A stretch of DNA of 64,000 nt from the NCBI RefSeq assembly GCF_016583575.1, contig NZ_NRRG01000004.1, positions 62,001 through 126,000 on the forward strand. Reading direction: 5' to 3'. The stretch comes from Thiocystis violacea (GTDB lineage: Bacteria; Pseudomonadota; Gammaproteobacteria; Chromatiales; Chromatiaceae). Below are positions 56,818 through 64,000 of this stretch, one piece after another (the first letter of the stretch is position 1; each line of letters begins with the position of its first letter). The position numbers and the translations under genes were made by a program. Below the pieces are notes generated by a model. That model was not told the DNA's origin. It ran no database searches and was given only the letters and a program-made list of their open reading frames with translations.

Positions 56818-57583
56818 ATCCCACCACCTGATCGCGCGGCCCGGCGGTATCGCCCGAGTTGCGCAGATCCAGCGTCCGCGCCTTGAGACCCCGGCGACGC
56901 GCGAGGGTCAGCAGGCCATTGACCGGGATCCGCCCGCACGCCTGATCCTGGCCGATCGACTCCGGGTTCAGCGCCTCGATGGCCGCCGAGGTGGCGGTGT
57001 CGATGCGGCGCGCGCTCTCGTAGTCCAGATAGTGCGTCAGGTCCGAGCTGATGAGGATCAGGGTCTCGGGGCCGTCCCAGAGCCGTTCCAGTACCTGAGC
57101 CACGGCCTCGGGTCCGGCCTCGCCGACCACGAAGGGAACCAGGCTGAAATCGCTCAGGACGCGCTGCAGAAAGGGCAACTGGACCTCCAGGCTGTGCTCC
57201 AGGGCGTGCGCCTGATCCAGGATGCTGACTTGGGGGAGCGTCAGGGCGAGGTCGATGGCCTGGCGATCGATCCCGACCGTCCCCAGCGGGGTCGCGAAGC
57301 CATCGGCGCTGGTGGTGGCGAGTCCCTGGAAGGCCAGGCGATGCGATGGACCCAGGAGCACGACCCGGCGGATCCTGTCGCGGACCGGCGCGAGGGTGGC
57401 GTAGGCGCTCGCGGCGATGGGGCCGGAGTAAATGTAGCCGGCGTGCGGCACGATCAGGGCCTTCGGCGGCGCGGCCGTCGTCGGGCCAGCCGAGTCGAGC
57501 AGGCCGTCGACCAGACGCATCAGTTCCTCGGGGTCGCCAGGATAGAAGCGGTCGGCTACGGCGGGCGCTCGAACCTTTGACAT
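56795..57583 (-). CDS. amrB: MEMO-family protein (AmmeMemoRadiSam B)
   Basis: The ATG at 57583 with GGAGGTGA gives 262 residues. Conserved MEMO segments are VADRFYPGDPEEL, ALIVPHAGYIYSGPIAASAYATL, VVLLGPSHR, EHSLEVQLPFLQ and LILISSDLTHY. The histidines in PHAGY, GPSHR and EHSLE form the presumed metal or active site, as in extradiol dioxygenase-related proteins. An in-frame 12-residue extension lacks a ribosome site. It overlaps amrA, so the pair is probably co-translated. Confidence 0.92.
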   Translation of the reverse strand: MSKVRAPAVADRFYPGDPEELMRLVDGLLDSAGPTTAAPPKALIVPHAGYIYSGPIAASAYATLAPVRDRIRRVVLLGPSHRLAFQGLATTSADGFATPLGTVGIDRQAIDLALTLPQVSILDQAHALEHSLEVQLPFLQRVLSDFSLVPFVVGEAGPEAVAQVLERLWDGPETLILISSDLTHYLDYESARRIDTATSAAIEALNPESIGQDQACGRIPVNGLLTLARRRGLKARTLDLRNSGDTAGPRDQVVGYGAYALA

Positions 57584-57651
57584 GGGCTTCACCTCCACGC
57601 GGGTTTCCGGTCGAATCAAGCCTCCATCATCACTATAGACGTTCCTGGCCC

Positions 57652-57987
57652 TTATTCCGTTCGCGCGGCGGGCGCGCCTTGCGAGAATTTCGCCAGTAGA
57701 TCGGCGCAGTCCGCGGCGTTCTCGACCCAGTCGATTTCGGCCTCCATCGGCACCGCCGCGCTCTTGGCGCGAACCTTCGAAATGGTGCCTGCGATCAGTG
57801 TGTTCAGCGCGGTTTCGTCCAGCCGTCCCTGCTCGCGCGCGGTATCGGCCGCGAGACAGACACCGGCCTGGGCGCCCATCACCAGGCCCCCGGCCGCGCC
57901 CATGCCCGCGCCGAATCCGATGGCCAGGACACCGCCGACGGCGGCTCCGATCAAAAGGAAGATGAGTGCAATAATGGTCGCTCTCAT
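57652..57987 (-). CDS. Small glycine-rich membrane protein of unknown function
   Basis: The ATG at 57987 gives 111 residues. Residues 4-45 form one or two hydrophobic stretches with small-residue spacing (GAAVGGVLAIGFGAGMGAAGGLVMG) of the glycine-zipper kind. The remainder is a short soluble tail with two Cys (C48, C98), and Asp/Glu-rich. I do not recognise a named family. It diverges from the transglycosylase gene, whose start lies only 26-47 bases away, so their promoters must overlap the 5' ends of both genes. Confidence 0.7.
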   Translation of the reverse strand: MRATIIALIFLLIGAAVGGVLAIGFGAGMGAAGGLVMGAQAGVCLAADTAREQGRLDETALNTLIAGTISKVRAKSAAVPMEAEIDWVENAADCADLLAKFSQGAPAARTE

Positions 57988-58012
57988 GGGTGCTCCGCTT
58001 GGGTCGATTGAC

Positions 58013-59968
58013 GTGTTTCGAGGTTTGCTCTCAATGCTACCCCTTGTACTGGTCAGCGTCTTTCTGTTTGTCGCCATGCCCGTTCTGGCGGATCAGGATG
58101 CGGATTTCCTGGCGGCCGAGGCGGCGCTCAAACGTGGCGACCGCGAAGGATTCGAGCGCCTGTCCTCGCGATCGCGCGACCATCCGCTCTATCCCTACCT
58201 GGTGTTCGCCGAGATCACGACAGACCTGAAGAGCGCTCCGGACGCGAGCCTCGAGGATTTCCTCGCCACCTATGCGGACACCCCGCTGGCGGAACGGCTG
58301 CGGCTGGCCTATCTGCGGCGTCTGTCCGATGCCGGGCGCTGGGCCGACTATGCCCGTATCCATCGGCCGGACGCCTCGGTCGAGCGTCGCTGTCTCTATC
58401 TTCGCGCGCTGATGGAGACCGGACGCGAGGCCGAGGCCATGCCCCAGGTCGAGACGCTCTGGCTGTCCGGCCGGTCTCGCCCAAATGCCTGCGATCCGGT
58501 CTTCGAGCGCTGGAGCCAGGCCGGGCATCTGACGACGGAGCGGATCTGGAAGCGGATTCGCCTGACGATGGAGGCGGGCCAGTCCGGGCTGGCCCGTCAT
58601 CTGGGGCGGTCGCTGCCGGAGAGCGATCGGGACTGGCTGCGCCAATGGCTGGAATTGGACCAGGAGCCGTCGCGGATCTCCGAGCCCGGCCGCTTCGAGA
58701 CCCCGCACCCCCAACGGGCGGCGATCCTGGCTCATGGCCTCCAGCGCCTGGCGCGCCAGGATCCGATCCAGGCCGCCGAGGCGCTGGAGCGTCTGAAGCA
58801 CTGGATGGCCGATGATCCGGCGGCGCGCGAGCGCGCCTACAGCGCCGTGGGTCGGGGCCTCGCGGCGGGCGGTGACCGGCTGGGTCTGCTCTACTGGGAC
58901 GCGCTCGTGGCCGGTGCGGACAATCTTCCGGAGCAGGAGCGACGGTTGCGCGCGGCGATCGGACTGAGGGCCTGGGACTGGCTGGCCAAGTGGATCGCCG
59001 CGATGCCGGATGGCGAGGAAAAGCGCGATCGCTGGCTCTACTGGCAGGGACGCGCCGAGGAATTCCTCGGCCAGGCCACGGAGGCGCGGGCCACCCTGGA
59101 GCTGGCGGCGCGACAACGCAGCTTTTGGGGCTTCATGGCGGCCGACCGTATCGGTCAGCCCTACAACCTGAGCCATCGCGCGACGCCGGTGGCGCCGGAG
59201 CGGGTTCGCGCCCTGACCGACAGCCCAGCCTATCGGCGCATCAATGCGCTGCATCGACTGGATCGGGAGACCGATGTGCGTCGCGAGTGGCGAACCCTGG
59301 CGCGCGACCTGGACGCCGATGGCCTCATGGCCGCCGCCCATCTGGCCGACCAGGGCGGTTGGCACGATCAGGCCATCCTCATGCTCGCCCGGTCCGGTTA
59401 CTGGGATGATCTCGAGATTCGTTTTCCGCTGGCCTATCGGGATCTGATCGGCGAGCAAGCCTGGCGGATCGGCATCGACGCGGACTGGATCCATGCGGTC
59501 CTGCGTCAGGAAAGCGTCTTCGCGCGCGCCATCGCCTCGCCCGCCGGGGCCATCGGGTTGATGCAGCTCATGCCCGCGACGGCGGCCGAGGTCGCCGCTA
59601 CCCTGGGTCTCGACAAGCCATCGCGCTGGGCGTTGCATGATCCCGAGCTGAACATCGCCCTGGGCAGCACCTATCTGACCTGGATGCGCGATCGCTTCGG
59701 TCATCCCGCGCTGGCGACGGCGGCCTACAACGCGGGTCCCCGGCGCGTTCGAGATTGGCTGCCGTCCGAATGCACCCCCGTAGATCTCTGGATCGCGCGG
59801 ATTCCGTTCGACGAGACGCGCGCCTACGTGGAGCGGGTCATGGCCTATCGGATCATCTACGCGGATCGACTGGGTCTCGGGCCGACGCGCCTGAGCGATC
59901 TGCTGCCGCCGATCCCTGCGGCGGATTTCTGGCTGGATGGCCGCGTGGCGGATGCCGTGGCACCTTGA
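58013..59968 (+). CDS. slt: Soluble lytic murein transglycosylase (Slt70-like)
   Basis: This periplasmic enzyme cuts peptidoglycan to give anhydro-muropeptides. I chose GTG at 58013 (MFRGLLSMLPLV) because it supplies a basic residue before the hydrophobic signal core; ATG 58034 lacks one. The mature protein has the long alpha-superhelical U and L domains with many TPR-like helices (about 40-470). The C-domain has catalytic Glu near 500 in VLRQESVFARAIASPAGAIGLMQLMPATAAEV, then ALGSTYLTWM and ATAAYNAGPRRVRDWLP-type motifs. Length 651 matches Slt70. Confidence 0.92.
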   Translation: MFRGLLSMLPLVLVSVFLFVAMPVLADQDADFLAAEAALKRGDREGFERLSSRSRDHPLYPYLVFAEITTDLKSAPDASLEDFLATYADTPLAERLRLAYLRRLSDAGRWADYARIHRPDASVERRCLYLRALMETGREAEAMPQVETLWLSGRSRPNACDPVFERWSQAGHLTTERIWKRIRLTMEAGQSGLARHLGRSLPESDRDWLRQWLELDQEPSRISEPGRFETPHPQRAAILAHGLQRLARQDPIQAAEALERLKHWMADDPAARERAYSAVGRGLAAGGDRLGLLYWDALVAGADNLPEQERRLRAAIGLRAWDWLAKWIAAMPDGEEKRDRWLYWQGRAEEFLGQATEARATLELAARQRSFWGFMAADRIGQPYNLSHRATPVAPERVRALTDSPAYRRINALHRLDRETDVRREWRTLARDLDADGLMAAAHLADQGGWHDQAILMLARSGYWDDLEIRFPLAYRDLIGEQAWRIGIDADWIHAVLRQESVFARAIASPAGAIGLMQLMPATAAEVAATLGLDKPSRWALHDPELNIALGSTYLTWMRDRFGHPALATAAYNAGPRRVRDWLPSECTPVDLWIARIPFDETRAYVERVMAYRIIYADRLGLGPTRLSDLLPPIPAADFWLDGRVADAVAP

Positions 59969-60092
59969 GCCATTTGGGATCGGGCGGCGTTCGGTCTGAT
60001 AGACTGACGCCCGGAGCCGTTCGTTCGAGGTCGCTCCTCATGATTGGGTCGTCCACCCATATCCAGGCTGTTTTCAGGGTTCGATTCGACTC

Positions 60093-60728
60093 ATGTCACC
60101 GATGTTCGCACGCTCTCCATCCATCCGCTCGATTGCGGTCAAGCTCTTGTTCTCGGCGATGCTGTTCGCCCCTCCGCTCGCGACGGTCGAGGCCCAGGAA
60201 ACGGCGGCCCAGGAGATGGCTCGGGCGATCGCCCGCATGATGGAGGCCATGGGCTTTACCGGCGCCGGAGGGTTCGGATCCGCGGTCCCGCCGCTCGCGC
60301 CCGGCGCGGGCCACCCCATGGGGATGACGGGTTGGCCCTCCGCGCTCGGACAGATCCCGGGAGCCGCGTCGATGATGCCCTATCCGGGCGGTTCCCAGGC
60401 CGGCTCGATGGCGAACATGATGCAACAGGCGATGCCCGGCGGCGCGTCGAGTTGGGGTGGCGCCGGACTGGAAGGACTCTGGGAGGACAACCAGGGCGGG
60501 CTACTGATCGTGCAGGGCGGGCTCTATCGGATCTATTCGTCCTGCAAGGGTTACATCGAGGGCGATATCCATGTCGGAACCAATCGTCTGGATATGACCA
60601 ATCGGAGCGGGGATTTCACCCAGACGTTCGAGTTCGCCCTGGACCAGGGCCGGCTGGCGCTTAGGGACCAGAGTGGCCAGGTCTATCTCTACCGACGGTT
60701 GATTCTGGACCGGCCAGCCGATCGCTAA
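60093..60728 (+). CDS. Unknown secreted Gly/Met/Pro-rich protein
   Basis: The 211-residue product has a signal peptide (core to about residue 34, AEA-Q-like cleavage). A low-complexity Gly/Met/Pro/Ala segment follows (about 40-128) with repeated GG and MMPY/MMQQ-type stretches. The C-terminal domain (about 128-205) has the pattern GLWEDNQGGLLIVQGGLYRIYSSCKGYIEGDI then alternating beta-like strands. I do not recognise a family. It converges on the TSUP gene, ending four bases from that gene's end. Its Met/Gly composition resembles some periplasmic or outer surface proteins; metal or partner unknown. Confidence 0.7.
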   Translation: MSPMFARSPSIRSIAVKLLFSAMLFAPPLATVEAQETAAQEMARAIARMMEAMGFTGAGGFGSAVPPLAPGAGHPMGMTGWPSALGQIPGAASMMPYPGGSQAGSMANMMQQAMPGGASSWGGAGLEGLWEDNQGGLLIVQGGLYRIYSSCKGYIEGDIHVGTNRLDMTNRSGDFTQTFEFALDQGRLALRDQSGQVYLYRRLILDRPADR

Positions 60729-60732
60729 CGGA

Positions 60733-61527
60733 TCAGCCACCGAAGGCGAGTCGCGCGGCGATCAGCAGGAGCAAAGCGCCGAAGAGTCGCTTCAGCCAGC
60801 GCACGGGTAGCGCGTGGGCCAGGCGGGCGCCGACCGGGGCCGTCGGCATGCTGGCCATCAGCATCGCCAGCACCGCTGGCCAATAGACGAACCCCGTGCT
60901 CAACGTCGGAAGCCCCAGGCGCCCCCAGCCCGCCAGCACGAATCCCAGCGTCCCGGCGAGCGCGATCGGCAGGCCGCAGGCGGCCGAGGTGCCGACCGCC
61001 CGACGCAGATCCAGACCCCGGTGACTCAGGAAGGGCACGGTAAGCGTCCCGCCGCCGATGCCCACCAGGGCCGAGAGCATCCCGATGCCGCCCCCGACGA
61101 GCGCCAGCCCGCCCCGACCCGGCAGCCGCCCGATGGAACCGGCCAGGTCTTGCGTCGACAGCAGACGCACGCCGACGAAGGCGAGAAAGGCGGCGAATAG
61201 ACGCTTCAGCCAGACCTCCGGGATCCAGCCGACCAGGGCCGCCCCCATCCAGGCCCCGATGACGATTCCAGGCGCCAGCAGGATCACGATGTCCCAACGG
61301 ACGCCATCGCGGCGATGGTGGGCGAGGGTGGACGCGGCGCCGGTGCCGATGATGGTGGCGAGCGAGGTTCCGACCGCGAGATGCGGCGTCCAGACGCCCC
61401 CAAGATCGAGATGGCCGAAGACCAGGATCAGGGCCGGAACCATGATGACGCCGCCGCCAACCCCGAAGAGCCCCGCGAGAAGACCCGAGAGGGCACCGAT
61501 TCCGAGATAGGACAGGAACTCGATCAT
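60733..61527 (-). CDS. TSUP-family (TauE/SafE) membrane permease
   Basis: The 264-residue product from ATG 61527 has seven to eight predicted membrane helices in two related halves. Hallmarks are the GLLAGLFGVGGGVIMVPAL motif near the start and GMLSALVGIGGGTLTVPFLSH in the middle; this repeated GxGGG pattern defines TSUP. Members export sulfite, sulfoacetate or other organosulfur anions, which would suit a sulfur-oxidising host, but the substrate here is not shown. A longer in-frame start at 61608 lacks support. Confidence 0.9.
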   Translation of the reverse strand: MIEFLSYLGIGALSGLLAGLFGVGGGVIMVPALILVFGHLDLGGVWTPHLAVGTSLATIIGTGAASTLAHHRRDGVRWDIVILLAPGIVIGAWMGAALVGWIPEVWLKRLFAAFLAFVGVRLLSTQDLAGSIGRLPGRGGLALVGGGIGMLSALVGIGGGTLTVPFLSHRGLDLRRAVGTSAACGLPIALAGTLGFVLAGWGRLGLPTLSTGFVYWPAVLAMLMASMPTAPVGARLAHALPVRWLKRLFGALLLLIAARLAFGG

Positions 61528-61640
61528 GAACAGCGGGGACAGGCGACCTGTGGCATGCGGGCTATAATACGCGACGCCGTTCGCGTCTGGGCGGATCCGG
61601 CGCGACACCCCCTCAACCTAGCGATCGAGTCATCACTGAG

Positions 61641-62546
61641 ATGAAAACACAGCGCGTCTTTGTCCTCGGAGGAACCGGCTTCGTCGGTCGGCATTTCTTG
61701 AATCATCTCGCGCGTCTCGGTGTTCCGTCTCGTGTGCCGGCGCGGCATCCGCATCGCTGCCGGGATCTCGGGTTGATCCAGGGCTGCGAGTCCTATCCGA
61801 TCGCCGGCTGGTCGGAGGAGGATCTGGTGGAGGCGATGGCGGGCTGCACGGTCGTCGTCAATCTCGTCGGCGTCCTCGACGAAGGCGCCGGACGCACCTT
61901 CGAGCAGTCCCATGTGACGCTGCCCGAGCGGGCCACGCGGGCGGCGCTCCGGGCCGGCGTGCCGCGTTTCCTGCATCTGAGCGCCTTGGGCGCCGACGCC
62001 GAATCCGGCCCCAGCGAGTATCTGCGCAGCAAGGGGCGTGGCGAGCGGGTCGTTCACGCGGCCTCGGTGCAAGGCTTGGCGGTCACCAGCTTTCGTCCAT
62101 CGGTGATCTTCGGTCCGGGGGATCGCTTCTTCAATCGCTTCGCCGGGCTGATTCGCCGGATGCCGGGGTTCCTGCCGCTGGCCTGTCCCGAGGCGCGGTT
62201 CGCCCCCGTCCATGTCGGCGATGTCGTCAAGGCGCTCGTGCGCGCCATGGACGCGCCGGAGACCCAGGGCCAGGTCCATGACCTCTGCGGTCCGAGGATC
62301 TTCTCCCTGCGGGATCTGGTGATGTACACCAGCCAGACGATCGGCCGCCCGATCCGCGTCATCGGGCTGACGGATCGGCTCTCGCGGCTTCAGGCCAGGG
62401 TCTTCGAGAAACTGCCCGGCAAGCTGTTCACGATGGACAACTACCAGTCGCTCCAGGTCGACAGCCTGTGCCGAACCAGTGGTCTGGCCGAACTCGGGAT
62501 CGAGGCCACGGATATCGAGGTCGTCGTGCCTGGGTATCTGACCTGA
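61641..62546 (+). CDS. NAD(P)-binding protein, complex I NDUFA9-like
   Basis: The 301 residues form an atypical short-chain dehydrogenase/epimerase fold. The N-terminal dinucleotide site is VFVLGGTGFVGRHFLNHLA. HLSALGADAESGPSEYLRSKGRGE supplies the Tyr-x3-Lys-like motif (YLRSK). SFRPSVIFGPGDRFFNRFAGLIRRMPGFLPL and the segment DLCGPRIFSLRDLVMYTSQTIGR match NDUFA9/YfcH-type proteins. No substrate is known; it lies upstream of ychJ after a 177-base spacer. Confidence 0.85.
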   Translation: MKTQRVFVLGGTGFVGRHFLNHLARLGVPSRVPARHPHRCRDLGLIQGCESYPIAGWSEEDLVEAMAGCTVVVNLVGVLDEGAGRTFEQSHVTLPERATRAALRAGVPRFLHLSALGADAESGPSEYLRSKGRGERVVHAASVQGLAVTSFRPSVIFGPGDRFFNRFAGLIRRMPGFLPLACPEARFAPVHVGDVVKALVRAMDAPETQGQVHDLCGPRIFSLRDLVMYTSQTIGRPIRVIGLTDRLSRLQARVFEKLPGKLFTMDNYQSLQVDSLCRTSGLAELGIEATDIEVVVPGYLT

Positions 62547-62593
62547 TTCGGGAGCTTGCTCGCGGCGTTCCCGGCGCGGGGGCGCCTTCGAAT

Positions 62594-62626
62594 CTTCGAC
62601 AGGCTCGGGACTCACCACGAACGGCC
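62594..62626. repeat. Possible relic of a dispersed TTCGACAGGCTC repeat
   Basis: CTTCGACAGGCTCGGGACTCACCACGAACGG-like sequence resembles a repeat (TTCGACAAGCTCAGGACGAACGG) that I know from many proteobacterial genomes. Only one copy is visible here, so the assignment rests on memory of the pattern. Confidence 0.4.
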
Positions 62627-62723
62627 GTATCAGGCCCTCGGAAACCCTGCCGAGATAACGTAACTCGTTGAAATAGTAATTCCTAAACAGCTTCTTAGGC
62701 CATGCCGCTAACCTTGGGAATCG

Positions 62724-63212
62724 ATGATGTCTGCTTGCGTCTGTGGTTCGGGCCGCGATTTCGACGATTGCTGCGGCCCAGTCCTTGCTAGCGCGCCGGC
62801 GCGCACGGCCGAGGCGCTCATGCGCTCGCGCTACGCGGCCTATATCGTCGGCAATCTGGATCACATCGAACGCACGGATGCCCCTGAAGCGCGTGCGGAG
62901 TTCGACCGGCTGGATTCCGAGCGTTTCGTCGCGGAGGCGACCTGGCTCGACCTGAAAATCCTGCGGGTCGTCGATGGCGGCCCCGAGGACTCCACCGGAC
63001 AAGTCGAGTTTACCTTCCGTTACGAGCATCGCGGGCAGGTGCATATGCAGCATGAGCTGGCCTATTTCTGCCGCCAGGACGGGCGCTGGCTCTATCAGCG
63101 CAGCGCGATGAACCCCAAGGGCGAGCCTGCGCGCGTCGCCAAGCCGGGCCGGAACGATCCCTGCCCGTGCGGCTCCGGCAGGAAGTACAAGAAGTGCTGC
63201 GGGGCATCCTGA
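62724..63212 (+). CDS. ychJ: YchJ-type SEC-C motif protein
   Basis: The 162-residue product has a SEC-C motif at each end: [15 protein letters not shown] (residues 5-19) and [15 protein letters not shown] (near 146-160). Each supplies four Cys for zinc binding. The middle domain ([57 protein letters not shown]) is of the NTF2-like UPF0225/YchJ kind. The function is unknown. It is followed with one base between by the next gene. Confidence 0.92.
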   Translation: MMSACVCGSGRDFDDCCGPVLASAPARTAEALMRSRYAAYIVGNLDHIERTDAPEARAEFDRLDSERFVAEATWLDLKILRVVDGGPEDSTGQVEFTFRYEHRGQVHMQHELAYFCRQDGRWLYQRSAMNPKGEPARVAKPGRNDPCPCGSGRKYKKCCGAS

Positions 63213-63213
63213 G

Positions 63214-64000
63214 GTGGGCGCGGGACGCCCGCCCATAGGCTTGCCGGCGGAACAGCGTTTTGCCTGCACCCTTTGTGGGCAATGCTGCCATGGATGGCTG
63301 CCACTGACGCTAAAGGAGACGTTCACCCATGCCGGACGATTTCCGCTCGCGATGGTTTGGACCCCCGTCCCTCAAGGAGTGCGCGCGTTCGAACTGACCG
63401 CGGAGCTGGGGACGAGCCTCGAACTCCCCAACCGCAAGCGGGTCGCCGTTTCGATCGTGCCGACCGCCTACCTCCCGCGCGCCATGGCCTGTCCCGCGCT
63501 GGTCGATCAGCGCTGCGGCATTCAGGACGACAAACCGTTGCGCTGCCGCGCCATGCCCTTCTATGCCTATCGCCGCGAGGAAGATCAGGGCGACATGCTG
63601 ATCCCTCGCAAAGGCTGGGCGTGCGACATCTCCGACCAGGCACCGCTGGTCTATCGCGACCGACGCATCCTTGATCGTGACGGCTTCGACGCCGAGCGCG
63701 CGGCCCTCATGGCACAGGCGCCCCGGATACGGAGCTACGCCGAGAACGCGCTCAAGCTCTATCCGGTCTTACTGGGTCGGCTGCAAACGGCCATGCGGAA
63801 TCCGGCCGGAGGCAATCTGGTGGTGAGCTTCGCAAGCTTCGTCAGATGGAGTCCGCCGGACGAACGGATCGACTTCGCCCGCCGTCAGTATCCGGTACTG
63901 GTGGCCTTCACCGAACGCACGGCCAAGGAGCCCGGACTGGCTACCTATCACGATTACTACCGCGAGGCGGCGGCCGAGCTGGAATGGCTCGCTCGGCAAG
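63214..64000 (+). CDS. YkgJ-type cysteine-cluster protein (partial at window end)
   Basis: Reading from GTG at 63214 the frame stays open to the window edge (262 codons so far). The beginning has the YkgJ signature FACTLCGQCCHGW, with further Cys in MACPALVDQRCGIQDDKPLRCRAMPFYAYRR and KGWACDI. This CxxCxxCC family is thought to bind zinc or an Fe-S cluster; function unknown. The start may also be a TTG at 63241. It directly follows ychJ, another cysteine-rich protein of unknown role, and is probably in the same operon. Confidence 0.85.
   Translation, partial: MGAGRPPIGLPAEQRFACTLCGQCCHGWLPLTLKETFTHAGRFPLAMVWTPVPQGVRAFELTAELGTSLELPNRKRVAVSIVPTAYLPRAMACPALVDQRCGIQDDKPLRCRAMPFYAYRREEDQGDMLIPRKGWACDISDQAPLVYRDRRILDRDGFDAERAALMAQAPRIRSYAENALKLYPVLLGRLQTAMRNPAGGNLVVSFASFVRWSPPDERIDFARRQYPVLVAFTERTAKEPGLATYHDYYREAAAELEWLARQ

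Overview
The window is a continuous, gene-dense, high-GC stretch of a gammaproteobacterial chromosome. Protein resemblance and gene order (a Pseudomonas-like polar-flagellum layout, periplasmic nitrate reductase, and an icd-cspD-clpS-clpA-infA-bpt-aat-trxB block) suggest a motile proteobacterium, possibly a purple sulfur bacterium of the Chromatiaceae. The class is well supported; the family is inference. No rRNA, tRNA, CRISPR array, prophage or insertion sequence is visible.

Region 1 (1-30.1 kb) is motility and chemotaxis. A plus-strand run carries the end of flhB, then flhA, flhF, flhG, fliA, cheY, cheZ, cheA, cheB, a motC/motD stator pair, cheW, an Arg-rich repeat protein and a DUF2802-type membrane protein. 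A minus-strand block (FlhB-like switch protein, FliK-like protein, flgN, flgM, flgA) follows. Then cheV, cheR and the complete rod/hook set flgBCDEFGHIJKL read on the plus strand. A sigma-54 promoter before flgB and a sigma-28 promoter before flgM fit the usual class hierarchy.

Region 2 (30.1-35.7 kb) holds a ferritin gene followed by a 30-residue Cys/Lys-rich peptide gene, a chemoreceptor gene, and a molybdenum group (modD-like, an unknown gene, modE with two Mop domains). The spacer between ferritin and receptor is packed with nested palindromes.

Region 3 (35.7-45.5 kb) is respiratory nitrate reduction: narL and narX on the minus strand, diverging from a DNR/FNR-type regulator and napDAGHBC. 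The divergent spacer has a NarL/NarP-type 7-2-7 site and an FNR-like half-site palindrome. ModE next to a molybdoenzyme operon makes biological sense.

Region 4 (45.6-54.4 kb) is icd, cspD, clpS, clpA, infA, bpt, aat, a FemAB/GNAT-like acyltransferase and trxB. The bacterial N-degron pathway (both aminoacyl transferases, ClpS adaptor, ClpA unfoldase) is almost entirely here. The extra acyltransferase is translationally coupled to aat and bpt.

Region 5 (54.6-64.0 kb) is mixed housekeeping: an NlpC/P60 lipoprotein, a lipoprotein alpha/beta hydrolase, AMMECR1 and MEMO proteins, a small membrane protein, a soluble lytic transglycosylase, an unknown secreted protein, a TSUP permease, an NAD(P)-binding NDUFA9-like protein, YchJ and a partial YkgJ-type cysteine-cluster protein.

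The observations most worth following are: FliM/CheZ-like CheY-docking motifs in the linker of a CheA with no visible P2 domain; the coupled acyltransferase-aat-bpt operon; the ferritin/Cys-peptide operon; the perfectly five-residue-periodic Arg-Arg repeat protein in the che operon; and compositional mosaicism inside flgE and flgK.
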